NCBI GenBank assembly: GCA_017434045.1
Contig: JAFRGA010000088.1
Coordinates: 1 to 47,614, forward strand
Source: Eggerthellaceae bacterium
GTDB lineage: Bacteria > Actinomycetota > Coriobacteriia > Coriobacteriales > Eggerthellaceae
Length of the DNA: 47,614 bases
Direction of reading: 5' to 3'
Below the pieces are notes generated by a model. The model was not told where the DNA came from. It was given only the letters and a program-made list of their open reading frames with translations, and did no database searches. This document shows positions 32,670 to 43,362 of the stretch, one piece after another. The position numbers and the translations under genes are program-made. Numbering within the stretch: the stretch's first letter is position 1; each line of letters starts with the position of its first letter.

Positions 32670-32876
32670 CTAGTGATGGACCTTGCATGGCATTTGGAAA
32701 TCGGGGCAGATGTTGCAAATCTTATCGGAGCAGAAATACCAACCGCCCGATACCGCCTCGAGCTCTTCGTCGCTGAGCTCGTAGCCCTCATCCTTGGCAA
32801 GGCCGAGGATCTCCTCAGGCGTTTTGCAGGCCTTAATCTTTTCCTGAAGTTCGGCGCTTAGGTCTTCAACGTTCAT
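32670..32876 (-). CDS. Nif11-like leader peptide (putative RiPP precursor)
   Basis: 68 residues. The acidic, helical leader (MNVEDLSAELQEKIKACKTP then EEILGLAKDEGYELSDEELE) ends in AVSGG at 41-45, the double-Gly processing site typical of Nif11/NHLP-type leaders. The 23-residue core starts WYF and carries Cys49, 54, 57 and 64 and a His-His end. A GGAG lies upstream of ATG 32876. No lanthionine synthetase, cyclodehydratase or YcaO is in the window. The same-strand neighbours are an AAA ATPase, a C39-like peptidase and a flavoprotein. Confidence 0.85.
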   Translation of the reverse strand: MNVEDLSAELQEKIKACKTPEEILGLAKDEGYELSDEELEAVSGGWYFCSDKICNICPDFQMPCKVHH

Positions 32877-32974
32877 GGCGGCTCCTTTCTTTCGGCGTCT
32901 TGCGTTACCAAATCCATACTACGAATCGACCCGTTGACCATTTCATCACGCCGCGGCAGGCCGCGGCCAATGCG

Positions 32975-34810
32975 CTATGCGCTCTCGTCGTGCAGTAGCT
33001 TTGCGGCCTCTATGTCGTCGAGCGTGATCTCGACCAGGGCTTCCCGGGTTAACTCCCCTTCGCTTTCCGCCAGGCGGTTCGCTTGGCAGGTGATGGTATC
33101 CTCGAAGAAGTTGCGCACCGTGCGCCCGTTCGCGAAACTCGGGTCGTGACGGTTTACGAGCTCCTCGAAATACGCGCCCGCCGCCTCGCAAGCTTCCTCG
33201 GTCGGCTCCATGCTGTTCTTCTTGCACTGGCTCTTGAAAATCTCCAGCAGTTCGGCAGGCGTGAAGTCCTCGAACAGGATGAACTTGTTGAAACGGCTGC
33301 GCAAGCCGGGATTGGAGTCGAGGAAGGCCTGCATGGGCTCGGTGTATCCGGCCACGATGACCACGAGGTCGTCTCGATGGTCCTCCATGCCCTTCAGCAG
33401 GGTGTCGATGGCCTCCTGCCCGAAATCGGATTCACCCCGATGCACGCTGAGGGCGTACGCCTCGTCGATGAACAGCACGCCGCCGAGGGCCTTCTCGATG
33501 ACCTCGGCCGTCTTCAGGGCGGTTTGCCCTACGTAGCCCGCAACGAGGCCGGAGCGGTCCACCTCGACCAGATGCCCCTTTGACAGTATGCCCAACTTCT
33601 TGTAGAAGCGCGAGACCAGGCGGGCGACGGTGGTTTTCCCCGTGCCTGGATTGCCATAGAACACCAGGTGAAGCGAGAGCGCGTTCTGCTTGATGCCGTG
33701 CTCTTCACGCGCCTTCTGGATGCGCGCCAAATTCACGAGGGACGTGATCTCCTGCTTGACCCGCTTCATGCCGGTGAGCGAGTTGAGCTCCTCCAGAAGC
33801 TCCTCGAGCGTGGCCTCGTCTTCGGGCTCCTCGGCTTCGGCGGTTGCGGCGGCTTCGGCTTGCCCTATGGCCTCGCCTTGCGCCTCCGACGCGGCCGCGG
33901 TGCCGTCTTGGGGGTTTGCAGTCGTAGGGCCGATTCGAAGGCCTTCGTAACTCGGGGACAGCGCAAGCGTCGAAACGCGGGGCTTGCCTTCCCAAGAGTC
34001 GAGCTTTTCCACAAGCAGGTCCTGTATGGCCTTCATGAGGGACGTGAAATGGGCCACCTCGTCGTCCGCCATGGCGCCATCGCAAATGAGGATTTCCTCG
34101 CACAGCGTCTTGAGAGTTTGCAGAAGCAGCTCGGAGCAGCTGTCTTCAGGGTTCTTCGTTTCGCCGTAGAGGAGGTTGTCGTAGACAACTGCCGCCACGA
34201 ACGATTGCGGAGGCGTGCTAAACGGGTCGCCGCCCGCATCCTTGGCTGTATCGCAGCGTTTGCGCAGCTCCGCTTCATCCAAGCTCAGGCCAAGCGCGCT
34301 GTTGATAAGCGCGAGCTCCTCGGGCATCACGCGGTCGTCCAGAAGCGCAAAACGGCAGGCTATCGTTTCTAAGTCATAGTCGATTTGCTCGGAAATCCCG
34401 CGGCCCAGGTAGACGCGCATGCTGCCGTCCCGATCGGCATCGAGTTCGTCGAACCGCCTCCCGTAGCGCCGGATGCGCTCGATGGACGACGTCATGGCCG
34501 TCCCAATCATCTCCCACGTCAAAGCAGTCAAATCGGCCACGGGGTTTGCGGGGTCGAAGTCGCGCAGCCCACTCATGAAATCCCATTCGCTAATATCACC
34601 CCATCCGCTCGGCACGCCTTCTCCGAGGCCGACATGCGTTTCGGGAAGTTTCGCATCAGTCCTGTTCGTAGGCGAGGTTTTAAGCCAATCGCCGAACGAG
34701 CGGATGTAATCGAGCATTATCGAAGGCGGGTAGCTCTCGCCGCACGATGCGCAAATGTATCGGTCGGCTTGAAACTCGAGGGTGCTGCTTCCACATCCTG
34801 GACACTTCAT
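32975..34810 (-). CDS. CbxX/CfxQ-type AAA+ ATPase with N-terminal zinc ribbon
   Basis: 611 residues. A zinc ribbon (CPGCGSS, CASCGES) opens the protein. A helical, TerB-like region with acidic residues follows to about 300, then a linker and a AAA+ domain of the SpoVK/CbxX/EccA group. The AAA+ domain has Walker [10 protein letters not shown] near residue 388, FIDEAYAL near 447, and NPGLRSRF with the arginine finger. Such ATPases remodel protein complexes. I chose ATG 34810; the alternative TTG at 34831 adds seven residues. The Shine-Dalgarno is weak either way. Confidence 0.88.
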   Translation of the reverse strand: MKCPGCGSSTLEFQADRYICASCGESYPPSIMLDYIRSFGDWLKTSPTNRTDAKLPETHVGLGEGVPSGWGDISEWDFMSGLRDFDPANPVADLTALTWEMIGTAMTSSIERIRRYGRRFDELDADRDGSMRVYLGRGISEQIDYDLETIACRFALLDDRVMPEELALINSALGLSLDEAELRKRCDTAKDAGGDPFSTPPQSFVAAVVYDNLLYGETKNPEDSCSELLLQTLKTLCEEILICDGAMADDEVAHFTSLMKAIQDLLVEKLDSWEGKPRVSTLALSPSYEGLRIGPTTANPQDGTAAASEAQGEAIGQAEAAATAEAEEPEDEATLEELLEELNSLTGMKRVKQEITSLVNLARIQKAREEHGIKQNALSLHLVFYGNPGTGKTTVARLVSRFYKKLGILSKGHLVEVDRSGLVAGYVGQTALKTAEVIEKALGGVLFIDEAYALSVHRGESDFGQEAIDTLLKGMEDHRDDLVVIVAGYTEPMQAFLDSNPGLRSRFNKFILFEDFTPAELLEIFKSQCKKNSMEPTEEACEAAGAYFEELVNRHDPSFANGRTVRNFFEDTITCQANRLAESEGELTREALVEITLDDIEAAKLLHDESA

Positions 34811-34888
34811 GTTCCACCACCAGTTTCGCAAATCGATCGGTTTCGCAACATAATACCCTTTTAACGCCGCTTCGCGCTTTTCGAAAGC

Positions 34889-35002
34889 GAACGGGGATAT
34901 TCCCGTTCACGCCCCGACACACCCGCCTAGGAGCAGGAGGGTGAAGCGAGGTTAAGCCAAAAGAGGAGAAAACCTGACGAAAGGCCTGTTCCGACGCCAG
35001 GT
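34889..35002 (-). terminator. hairpins between the C39-like and AAA genes
   Basis: On the minus strand AACCTGGCG/CGTCAGGTT followed by TTCTCCTCTTTT (about 34968-35002) is a likely terminator of the C39-like gene. GAACGGG/CCCGTTC at 34889-34908 is a second, smaller hairpin. Confidence 0.5.
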
Positions 35003-36019
35003 TTACTGCGACTCTTCGGCTCGATACCCGTAAACGTAAAATGTTCGGGATTCGGATACGATGAGCTCGGGATCCCATACCTGCGACGAGCGTTCGGGCG
35101 AATAGGGGTCGTTCAGCATGACCTTGCCGTCTTCCGTAAGGCCGGCAAGCACGAAGAAATGGCCGACTTTCGAAAAACGGCCCGGCCCGACGTTGGCGAT
35201 AATCGGGCATCCGTCGTTGAGCGATTCCGTTATGGACTCGACGCTCACGGGCATCTCCCAACAAAGCAGCCCGATCTGCGCTGCTAGATCTGTGAACAGG
35301 CCATACGTGCTGCCCTCGCCTTCGACGACAAATCCCCCCTCTACCGCGCGTTTGCCCATGTCGTAGGGGTTGATGTCCTTCTTGCCGGTAAGTCCCTGAT
35401 ACACCATCGTGAGCGAAGTAGGCCCGCACGCTGCCAAGCCGAATCCGTCTTCGCTGAATTTCGTATAACCCCAGCGCAAATCCCATTGGTAGAGGTGAGG
35501 GAAGCGTGTCTCGGGAATCCCCTTCTCGTGAATACTCTCGTCCATGGCCGGCGCCTTCAAATCCGGGGAGTCAGCATTGGATTTCTCGGGGAAATTGCGC
35601 ACGAAGGAACTGGCAAGCGGCTCGTCAGCTGCGAGCTTTAAAAGCTTCTCCTGCAATTCCTCGCCATATTTTTTGTAAGAGCCTGAATGGGTGGCTATCC
35701 AGGCCACGTCCACATCGTCCTTGGCGCGCCCTATGAGCTTATTGGCGTCTTCCTTTCCCAAAATGGAGCGGAGCGCCTTCTCGTCCCCCTTCTCAACAGG
35801 CGGAATGGCTACAGAGGGCTCGCTGGATTCTGCCGACGGGCTGAAGCTGCTGTCCTCGCCCACCGACTCGAATACGGATTCGGCGGAGCTTGCAAGCTCG
35901 ACGCTTGATGATTCCGCAGCCGCATTGCTCTTCGACACCCAATTCCAACAGGCAAAACCCAATAATGTCAACGAGCAGGCGAGGCCCACCAAAGCAGCTG
36001 CCAACGCCTTCCAATTCAT
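35003..36019 (-). CDS. membrane-anchored C39-like cysteine peptidase
   Basis: 338 residues. An N-terminal signal anchor (about residues 5-27), a Ser/Glu-rich linker, a helical region, and a C39-like papain-fold domain. Catalytic residues in view are Cys198 in AACGPTS, His287 in GHFFVL and Asp304 in NDP. The domain lies outside the membrane. Bacterial C39 domains cut double-Gly leaders, though stand-alone secreted C39_2 proteins often have other roles. It is upstream of the Nif11-like peptide on the same strand, separated by the AAA ATPase. Confidence 0.87.
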   Translation of the reverse strand: MNWKALAAALVGLACSLTLLGFACWNWVSKSNAAAESSSVELASSAESVFESVGEDSSFSPSAESSEPSVAIPPVEKGDEKALRSILGKEDANKLIGRAKDDVDVAWIATHSGSYKKYGEELQEKLLKLAADEPLASSFVRNFPEKSNADSPDLKAPAMDESIHEKGIPETRFPHLYQWDLRWGYTKFSEDGFGLAACGPTSLTMVYQGLTGKKDINPYDMGKRAVEGGFVVEGEGSTYGLFTDLAAQIGLLCWEMPVSVESITESLNDGCPIIANVGPGRFSKVGHFFVLAGLTEDGKVMLNDPYSPERSSQVWDPELIVSESRTFYVYGYRAEESQ

Positions 36020-36193
36020 TATCGAGCTCCTAACGGATACCGAGTGCCTACGCCTCTACTTTACCTGCAACCGCCGTCAATCAACGGCGACAAACGGCGC
36101 CCTTGCCGTTTTTCGCGCAAGTAACGTAGAAACGACGCAAAAATATCAGTATTCGTGTCGAACGCCGTACGCCCGGGGGGACGAAATTCGGAA

Positions 36194-37522
36194 TTACCCG
36201 AACAGCAGGGTCCGCTCCTCGCAGGGCAGGACTGCGCGAGCCTGGTCGCGCAAGTTGTTCACGCCGATGAAGAACTGCCTCATCATGGCGACGACCAGAT
36301 AGCGCCCCTTCGGCGTGAGCGTCAGCTCTTCGTCGGTATCGGTCTCGAATGCCCCGACGAGCTTCATGAGCGCCATCTCTGCCGGAAGGCCGTTCTCGAC
36401 GGTCATCCCGAAATCGCGCTCGAACTGCAGCTTGTCCAGACGCAGGCCGAACAGCTGCATGAGGAAGCGGTAGCGCATGCGGTCGTGCAGGTTGAAGTCG
36501 GTCTTTCCCATTATGGACATGCGGCCCTCTTCGATGGCCTTCCCATATTCGCGGAGCGAGAAGGTGTTGACGTACAGGCTGTTGCCCAGGTACGTGATTC
36601 CGCCGCTCCCGATGGCAGGGTATTCCTCGTACTGCACGACGTATTCGTCGATCATGCCGCCCTCGCCACCGCTCTCACCGGGATTGCCGTCTGCCGGGCC
36701 ATCCAGGCGGTTATAGGTCCACGCGCTGCTATGGCTGAACAACGGCGCATCGCCGCCGGTCAGCAGCTCGTCGATAATCTGGTAGAAACGTTGCTCGCGG
36801 TTGTAGTCGACCTTGCCGACGGTTTTCGCGAGCTGACGCTCGACCGACGGGGAGGCCATGAGCGGATAGAACGTCGTCTGCGTGCAGCCGCTCTCGACGA
36901 TGCGCTCGATGTCGTGGATGAGCATGTCTTCGGTCTGGGCAGGGAAGTTGAATATCATGTCCGCGTTCATGCTGATGAAATACGGCGTGGCCAGCTGGAT
37001 GCGCTCGACGATCTCGTCCGCGCAGCCGTACTTGTCGTAACGGTCCATCTGCTTGAGCAGCCCGTCGTCAAAGCTCTGCACGCCCACCGAGAGACGCTGC
37101 ACACGGCCTTCCAGCTTCTCCAGAATCTCGGGAATCAGATGGTTGGGATTCGTCTCGCTGGAAACCTCTTTGATGCTGAACAGATCGCGCGCCTGGTCGA
37201 TCGTCTTGCACAGCTCGTCGATCATGATCGTGGGCGTGCCGCCGCCGACGTAGACGCTGTCGAAGTCGTAGCCCAGATCGGCGAGCATCCGCATCTCCTT
37301 GCGCATGCTCTCGAAATACGGGACCGCACGCTCCTCGGAGAACGGGAAGCGGTTGAACGAACAGTACGGGCAGAGCTTCTGGCAGAACGGCACGTGCATG
37401 TAGAGCATGTAGCGCTTGCCAGGCTGCGGGCCCGGTACATGCGTGTCGTCGGTTTTGTTGATCTTCAGGTAGCTCTTCGATGTCGTCTCGACAGCGAAGC
37501 TCAAAAATCGTTCAGAAAGCAT
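36194..37522 (-). CDS. radical SAM enzyme, coproporphyrinogen III oxidase (HemN/HutW-like) family
   Basis: 442 residues. The 4Fe-4S/SAM site is CQKLCPYCSF (Cys47, 51, 54), preceded by YMHVPF as in HemN, and followed by VYVGGGTPT and SVGVQSFDD. The C-terminal HemN-like part ends with a winged helix (LTPKGRYLVVAMMRQF). In this branch the job may be heme degradation or heme-iron handling (HutW/ChuW) or another radical methyl-type reaction; true HemN activity is not assured. I chose ATG 37522 because GGAG lies 7 nt upstream. Confidence 0.85.
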   Translation of the reverse strand: MLSERFLSFAVETTSKSYLKINKTDDTHVPGPQPGKRYMLYMHVPFCQKLCPYCSFNRFPFSEERAVPYFESMRKEMRMLADLGYDFDSVYVGGGTPTIMIDELCKTIDQARDLFSIKEVSSETNPNHLIPEILEKLEGRVQRLSVGVQSFDDGLLKQMDRYDKYGCADEIVERIQLATPYFISMNADMIFNFPAQTEDMLIHDIERIVESGCTQTTFYPLMASPSVERQLAKTVGKVDYNREQRFYQIIDELLTGGDAPLFSHSSAWTYNRLDGPADGNPGESGGEGGMIDEYVVQYEEYPAIGSGGITYLGNSLYVNTFSLREYGKAIEEGRMSIMGKTDFNLHDRMRYRFLMQLFGLRLDKLQFERDFGMTVENGLPAEMALMKLVGAFETDTDEELTLTPKGRYLVVAMMRQFFIGVNNLRDQARAVLPCEERTLLFG

Positions 37523-37852
37523 TTGACGCTCCAAAAGACAATTCTCAGATTACAACCTCAGAATTGTAACGCATCAGAATCGGCGGAATATGAAACTATC
37601 GGCGCGCCCGATCAACAAGGGCGCCTGTGACTCCTAAAATCGGCCTGAAAGACAAGCACATTGGCCTTTGCATCATGCGCGCAGGCTTAAAGGCTGAGAT
37701 TAGGTGCCACAGATGGCCGCAGCAACAGCGGTGCGACGGCCGTTAAGCCGTCGCAACCCATCGATGCGCAAAGACGAAAACCAAGAGTAGGTCTCCCGCC
37801 AAAATTGGCCGCAGCGCCGAGCGCCTTCGGCTACCGCAAGACAACCGGAACC
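37523..37852. other. intergenic region between purD and the radical SAM gene
   Basis: 330 nt with no credible gene. It holds a hairpin at about 37730-37758 (GTGCGACGGC/GCCGTCGCAAC) and two GGCCGCAGC-containing stretches that weakly resemble the left end of the structured repeat at 21004 and 40772. Confidence 0.45.
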
Positions 37853-39142
37853 CTAGGCCCAGGACTCGCGACCCTTGATGGCACGCAGGCCGATATCGGT
37901 GCGGTTCTGCTTGCCCTCGAACTGGATGAGGTCGCAGGCCTTGTAGGCGAGCTCGCGCGCCTCCTGGAACGTGGCGCCCATGGCGGTGACGTTCAGCACG
38001 CGGCCACCAGAGGTGACCAGCTCGCCGGCTTCGTTCACGGCGGTGCCGGCATGGTACACCTTCACGTCCTCGAGCGCGTCGGCTGCGTCGACCCCGGTGA
38101 TGACCTTGCCCTTTTCGTAGGCACGCGGATATCCCTGGCTGGCGAGCACGACGGTGACCGCCCATTTGTCCGCCCACGTGAGCGAGATGTCGTCGGGGCG
38201 GCCTTCGGCCACGGCCAGCATGACCTCTACCAGGTCGGACTCGAGACGCGGAAGCACAACCTGCGTCTCGGGGTCGCCGAAGCGCGCATTGTACTCCAAC
38301 AGCTTGGGGCCGGCGGGCGTCAGCATGAAGCCGCCGTACAGCACGCCGCGATAGTCGTTGTCGAATTCCCTGGCCGTCGCAGCAGCTGCATCGGCCATGA
38401 CCTTCTCCATCGTGGCGAGTTCCTCTTCGGTGACGATCGGCACCGGCGAGTACGCGCCCATGCCGCCGGTGTTGGGACCCTCGTCGCCATCGTAAGCGCG
38501 CTTGTGGTCCTGGGAAGGAGCCATGCAGTACGCCTTGCCAGCCGAGACGAACGCCAACATCGAGCACTCGGGGCCGGTTAGGCACTCCTCGATGACCACG
38601 GTGTTGCCGGCAGCGCCGAACGCGCCTTCGAAGCACGACTTCACGGCCTCGTGGGCTTCTTCTGCGCTCTGCGCCACCACGACGCCCTTGCCCGCCGCAA
38701 GGCCGTCGGCCTTCACGACAATCGGCGCGCCCATCTTGTCGATATAGTCATGCGCAGCTTGCTCGTCGTCCGTGCTGAGGTAGTCAGCCGTCGGCAGGTT
38801 GTTGCGCATCATGAATTCCTTGCAGAACGTCTTGCTTCCCTCGAGCTGGGCTCCTTGGGAATCGGGCCCGAACACGGGCGTGCCCGCCTTGCGGAGGACG
38901 TCAGCCACGCCGGCCACGAGCGGCGCTTCGGGGCCTATGACCACGAGGTCGATGCCATGGGTCTCCACGAAATCGAGCACGGCCTCGCCATCCTCGGCCG
39001 AAAGGCCCTTCACGTTCTGGGCGAACCCCGCCGTGCCGCCGTTGCCCGGCGCCACATACAGTTTCTCGCATTTCGGCGACTTGGCCAGCGCCCATGCAAT
39101 CGCATGCTCGCGTCCGCCACTACCCAGTACCAGAATATTCAT
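37853..39142 (-). CDS. purD: phosphoribosylamine-glycine ligase
   Basis: 429 residues; the ATP-grasp enzyme that joins glycine to phosphoribosylamine in purine synthesis. MNILVLGSGGREHAIAWAL at the start, IVVKADGLAAGKGV in the ATP-grasp core, and YGGFMLTPAGPKLLEYNARF with the metal-binding residues near the end are all present. I chose ATG 39142 with AAAGGA upstream. It is 50 nt after purA on the same strand, so a purA-purD transcript is likely. Confidence 0.96.
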   Translation of the reverse strand: MNILVLGSGGREHAIAWALAKSPKCEKLYVAPGNGGTAGFAQNVKGLSAEDGEAVLDFVETHGIDLVVIGPEAPLVAGVADVLRKAGTPVFGPDSQGAQLEGSKTFCKEFMMRNNLPTADYLSTDDEQAAHDYIDKMGAPIVVKADGLAAGKGVVVAQSAEEAHEAVKSCFEGAFGAAGNTVVIEECLTGPECSMLAFVSAGKAYCMAPSQDHKRAYDGDEGPNTGGMGAYSPVPIVTEEELATMEKVMADAAAATAREFDNDYRGVLYGGFMLTPAGPKLLEYNARFGDPETQVVLPRLESDLVEVMLAVAEGRPDDISLTWADKWAVTVVLASQGYPRAYEKGKVITGVDAADALEDVKVYHAGTAVNEAGELVTSGGRVLNVTAMGATFQEARELAYKACDLIQFEGKQNRTDIGLRAIKGRESWA

Positions 39143-39158
39143 GCCCGTTCCTTTCTCG

Positions 39159-39189
39159 ATGTGGAAAAGGGTCTGACCCTTTTCCACAT
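39159..39189. repeat. 15-bp palindrome between purA and purD
   Basis: ATGTGGAAAAGGGTC-T-GACCCTTTTCCACAT is a perfect inverted repeat with a 1-nt centre. It fills the gap and lies just before the purD Shine-Dalgarno. It may be an operator or a hairpin. Confidence 0.85.
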
Positions 39190-39192
39190 TAG

Positions 39193-40518
<1,326 letters not shown>

Positions 40519-40613
40519 CTCGAATCCTTTCCGCTTGACTATGAAACCGATTATATAACAGCGCGCCAAGCCCGTTCGAGCTAACGGGGCACATGCCTAG
40601 AACGCACAGCTCC

Positions 40614-40640
40614 GTGTTGAAGGGACGGCAGTTTGACATG
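40614..40640. repeat. single decayed arm of the 29003 palindrome
   Basis: GTGTTGAAGGGACGGCAGTT then TGACATG matches one arm of the 62-bp palindrome with a few changes, but no complementary arm follows. Confidence 0.65.
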
Positions 40641-40642
40641 CA

Positions 40643-40752
40643 GGAATCATAAAAGGGGACAGTCCCCATTGATGATAAATCCGAAAAGCGAACACCGATG
40701 GGCTGATTGCTCGGAATTTGTCATCAAAAGGGACAGTCCCCTTTTTGATTCC
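40643..40752. repeat. long inverted repeat with GGGGACAGTCCCC core
   Basis: Arms 40643-40683 and 40712-40752 pair over about 40 nt with few mismatches around a 28-nt loop. The left arm itself holds the palindrome GGGGACAGTCCCC. It lies beside the structured repeat and 3' of dnaB. Confidence 0.9.
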
Positions 40753-40771
40753 CAAAGGCAAGGTGCTCCGT

Positions 40772-40990
40772 GGCCGCGCAGCGTAGAGCGGTTGCGCTTG
40801 CTGCCAGTCGCGGGAACCTTGCCGTCCAGTCAGCGGAGCGAGAAGCTCTGAGGCGTTCCGGATTCGCGAGAAAGTCCAGCGAAGCGGCCTTTGGGCCGTG
40901 AGCTGGACTTGGAGCGCGAAGACGGGATGCCTCAGGGCTTCGCAGCGTGTAGTGGTTCCGCCGTTCGCCAGAACGGCGGAACCACTACAC
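40772..40990 (-). repeat. structured 3' repeat, copy B (3' of dnaB)
   Basis: Alignable with copy A over its whole length. The inner stem 40872-40880/40902-40910 differs from copy A at two positions in each arm, and both changes are compensated. The end hairpin 40947-40966/40971-40990 has 20 perfect pairs and contains the dnaB stop codon (40985-40987). Confidence 0.9.
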
Positions 40991-42352
40991 TTCGTCCGCG
41001 AAGTCCATGAAGCGGGTGTACTCGCTCACGAAGGCGAGCTTGATGTCGCGCGTGGGGCCGTTGCGGTGCTTCGCCACGATGAGGTCGGCTGTGCCCAGGT
41101 CAGGACGCCCGTCTTGCTCAGCCTCGATCTCGTCCATCGAGCGGTCGATGAACATGACGATGTCGGCGTCCTGCTCGATGGAGCCCGATTCTCGCAGGTC
41201 GGAAAGCTGCGGGCGCTTCTTGCCACGCATCTCGACGGCACGTGAGAGCTGCGAGAGCGCGATGACCGGCATGTTCATCTCCTTCGCGAGCACCTTCAGG
41301 CCACGCGAGATCTCGCCGACTTCGACTGCGCGGTTGCCGTCGCGGCGTGTTTGAGGCGGCTGCATGAGCTGCAGGTAGTCGACGATGATAAGCCCCTTGC
41401 CCGGCTCGACCGACCTGAGCTCGCGACGCGCCTTCGCACGCGCCTCCAGGATGGAAAGCCCCGGCGAGTCGTCAATGAACAGTTCGAGCTTGGACAAGCG
41501 GTTGGATGCATCGGCAATGGCCCCCCAGTCGCCTTCGGAAATGTAGCCGCCGCGTATCTTCGAGTGGCTGATACGCGCCTCGGCGCACAGAATACGCTGC
41601 ACGAGCTGGCTTGCGCTCATCTCGAGCGAGAAGAACGCCACCGACGTGCCGGACTTGGCCGCATTCGTCGCCATGTTCAGCGCGAACGACGTCTTCCCGA
41701 TGCCGGGTCGGGCGGCAAGGATAACAAGGTCGCCTCCCCGCAACCCGTGGAAGAGGTTGTCCACGTCCTTAAAGCCAGTTGGCACGCCCGCCATATGCGA
41801 GCCGCGGTCGGCAAGCTTCGTTATCTCCTCGAAGGCCTCGGTCAGCAAGGCGTCCATCTTGGTGAACGAGGACGAAACCCGCTGCTCGGTAACTTCGAAC
41901 AGCGTCCGCTCGGCATCCTCGACCACTTCGTCCAAGTCGTCAGGCGCATTGTATGCCAAGGCACTGATCTGGGTTGATGCGTAGATGAGATCACGCAGTA
42001 CCGAAGTGCGCTTCACGATATCGGCGTGATTCGACCAGTTGGTCAAGGCGAAGGTGTTGTCGGCCAATTCGACGATGTACGACCGGCCGCCGACAGCGTC
42101 AAGCTGCCCGGAGGCGTTCAGGTTGTCGGCCAGCGATATCTGGTCGACGGGAATACGCCGGGCGTGCAAGTTACATATCGCCTCGAAGATGATTCTGTGA
42201 GCCGGCCTGAAGAAGTTCGCCGGCTTCAGCTTGAGGACTATCTCCTCAAGGATCTCGGCGTTGAGCATGCAGGCGGCAAGCACCGACTTCTCGGCCTCGA
42301 TGTTGCTCGGTATGGGCTTGTTCGCGCCGGCAGCGTCGTTGTTGTTAGGCAT
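40985..42352 (-). CDS. dnaB: replicative DNA helicase
   Basis: 455 residues. The N-terminal all-helical domain (IPSNIEAEKSVLAACML), a RecA-like core with AARPGIGKTSFALN, DYLQLM with Walker B, and the RESGSIEQDADIVMFIDR end segment are present. It is a full-length hexameric helicase with no intein. Start ATG 42352 has GGGAG upstream. It follows rplI after a terminator and a hairpin array, the usual rpsF-ssb-rpsR-rplI-dnaB order. Its stop codon lies inside the structured repeat's terminal hairpin. Confidence 0.97.
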   Translation of the reverse strand: MPNNNDAAGANKPIPSNIEAEKSVLAACMLNAEILEEIVLKLKPANFFRPAHRIIFEAICNLHARRIPVDQISLADNLNASGQLDAVGGRSYIVELADNTFALTNWSNHADIVKRTSVLRDLIYASTQISALAYNAPDDLDEVVEDAERTLFEVTEQRVSSSFTKMDALLTEAFEEITKLADRGSHMAGVPTGFKDVDNLFHGLRGGDLVILAARPGIGKTSFALNMATNAAKSGTSVAFFSLEMSASQLVQRILCAEARISHSKIRGGYISEGDWGAIADASNRLSKLELFIDDSPGLSILEARAKARRELRSVEPGKGLIIVDYLQLMQPPQTRRDGNRAVEVGEISRGLKVLAKEMNMPVIALSQLSRAVEMRGKKRPQLSDLRESGSIEQDADIVMFIDRSMDEIEAEQDGRPDLGTADLIVAKHRNGPTRDIKLAFVSEYTRFMDFADEV

Positions 42353-42448
42353 GGCTTCTCCCAACCAAAAAGCACTGGCCTCTTGCGGCCATCTTGTATT
42401 TCTCAAGCTCGTCTTTCGTCAAAACCTGACGCAGGGCCCGAGCGCCCG

Positions 42449-42625
42449 GAAAACAGCCCTGTGGGCTGTTTTCAGCGAGGACGGGCAAGCTTCAGCTTGC
42501 CCCCGTGCATACTTCCAGAACTATTTCCTGAATGCGCGAAGCGCAGTCAGGAACATTCATCCTGCAAGCCCTCACCTCCCAAGGGTGCTGCAAGCGAACA
42601 CCCTCCTCGAACACGCAGCGTGTTC
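42449..42625. repeat. array of short strong hairpins upstream of dnaB
   Basis: Consecutive hairpins: 42449-42459/42463-42473 (GAAAACAGCCC), 42483-42490/42495-42502 (GGGCAAGC), 42525-42537/42541-42553 (TTCCTGAATGCGC, GAA loop), and 42609-42615/42619-42625 (GAACACG). It is built like the cassettes in the tRNA-Ser duplications. Confidence 0.8.
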
Positions 42626-42719
42626 AAGCGTTGATGGCTAATGATACCTCATAGAAAAGACCAGTTCAGAAGTGAATTCTTGGTGGAAGGACGGTGGATA
42701 ACCCCTTTCCACCTTATAA

Positions 42720-42766
42720 AGTGGAAAACCCCTTTGCCCAATCTGGGCTAAAGGGGCTTTTCCACG
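42720..42766 (-). terminator. terminator of the rpsF-ssb-rpsR-rplI operon
   Basis: On the minus strand GTGGAAAAGCCCCTTTAGCCC pairs with a nearly complementary GGGCAAAGGGG arm followed by TTTTCC. The next stretch (GTGGATAA and TTATCCAC) allows an outer stem. Confidence 0.75.
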
Positions 42767-42799
42767 TTTATCCACAGCTCATGCTTGTGGAAAAAGAAT

Positions 42800-43348
42800 T
42801 TATTCCTCGACCGCAGCTTCTTCAGAAACCTCGGCGGCAGCCTCCTCTGCGGCAGCCTCCTCGGCGGGCTCTTCAGCAGCTTCCTCGACGGGCTCCGGAG
42901 CGGCCTCGTCGACGACGTTCAGCTTCAGGGCAGCCTTGATGTCGCGATACAGGGAAACCTCGACGGCATGCTCGCCGACCACCTTGATGGCCTGGCGGAC
43001 ATCGACGCGACGACGGTCGATTTCGAGGTCGAGCGCTTCCTTGACCGCTTCGACGATCATCTGGGCGGTAACGGAGCCGAACAGCACGCCCTCATCGCCA
43101 ACCTTGGCCTTGACGGTGAGCACCTGGGACTCCAGCTTGGCCTTGAGCGCCTGTGCGTCGGAAATGCGCACTTCCTCGCGCTTGGCGATGTTGTTGCGAC
43201 GCTGCTCGAGCTGCTTCAGGTTACCCTCCGTAGCCTGGACGGCAATGCCCTTGCGCAGCAGGTAGTTGTTGGCGAATCCGCGGGCAACCTCTACGACGTC
43301 GCCCTCGCCGCCCTTACCGGGCAGTTCCTCGAGAAGAATGACCTTCAT
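42800..43348 (-). CDS. rplI: 50S ribosomal protein L9 with acidic C-terminal extension
   Basis: 182 residues. The L9 N-domain (MKVILLEELPGKGGEGDVVEV then ARGFANNYLLRKG) and the linked C-domain are complete by about residue 148. The remaining 34 residues are a Glu/Ala-rich tail (for example AEEPAEEAAAEEAAAE) not needed for the fold. It follows rpsR by 14 nt. Confidence 0.96.
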   Translation of the reverse strand: MKVILLEELPGKGGEGDVVEVARGFANNYLLRKGIAVQATEGNLKQLEQRRNNIAKREEVRISDAQALKAKLESQVLTVKAKVGDEGVLFGSVTAQMIVEAVKEALDLEIDRRRVDVRQAIKVVGEHAVEVSLYRDIKAALKLNVVDEAAPEPVEEAAEEPAEEAAAEEAAAEVSEEAAVEE

Positions 43349-43362
43349 GCGATCCCCCTTCC

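Noticed and set aside
36155..37630. 491-codon plus-strand frame
   Set aside because: Antisense to the radical SAM gene, whose CxxxCxxC motif is clear.
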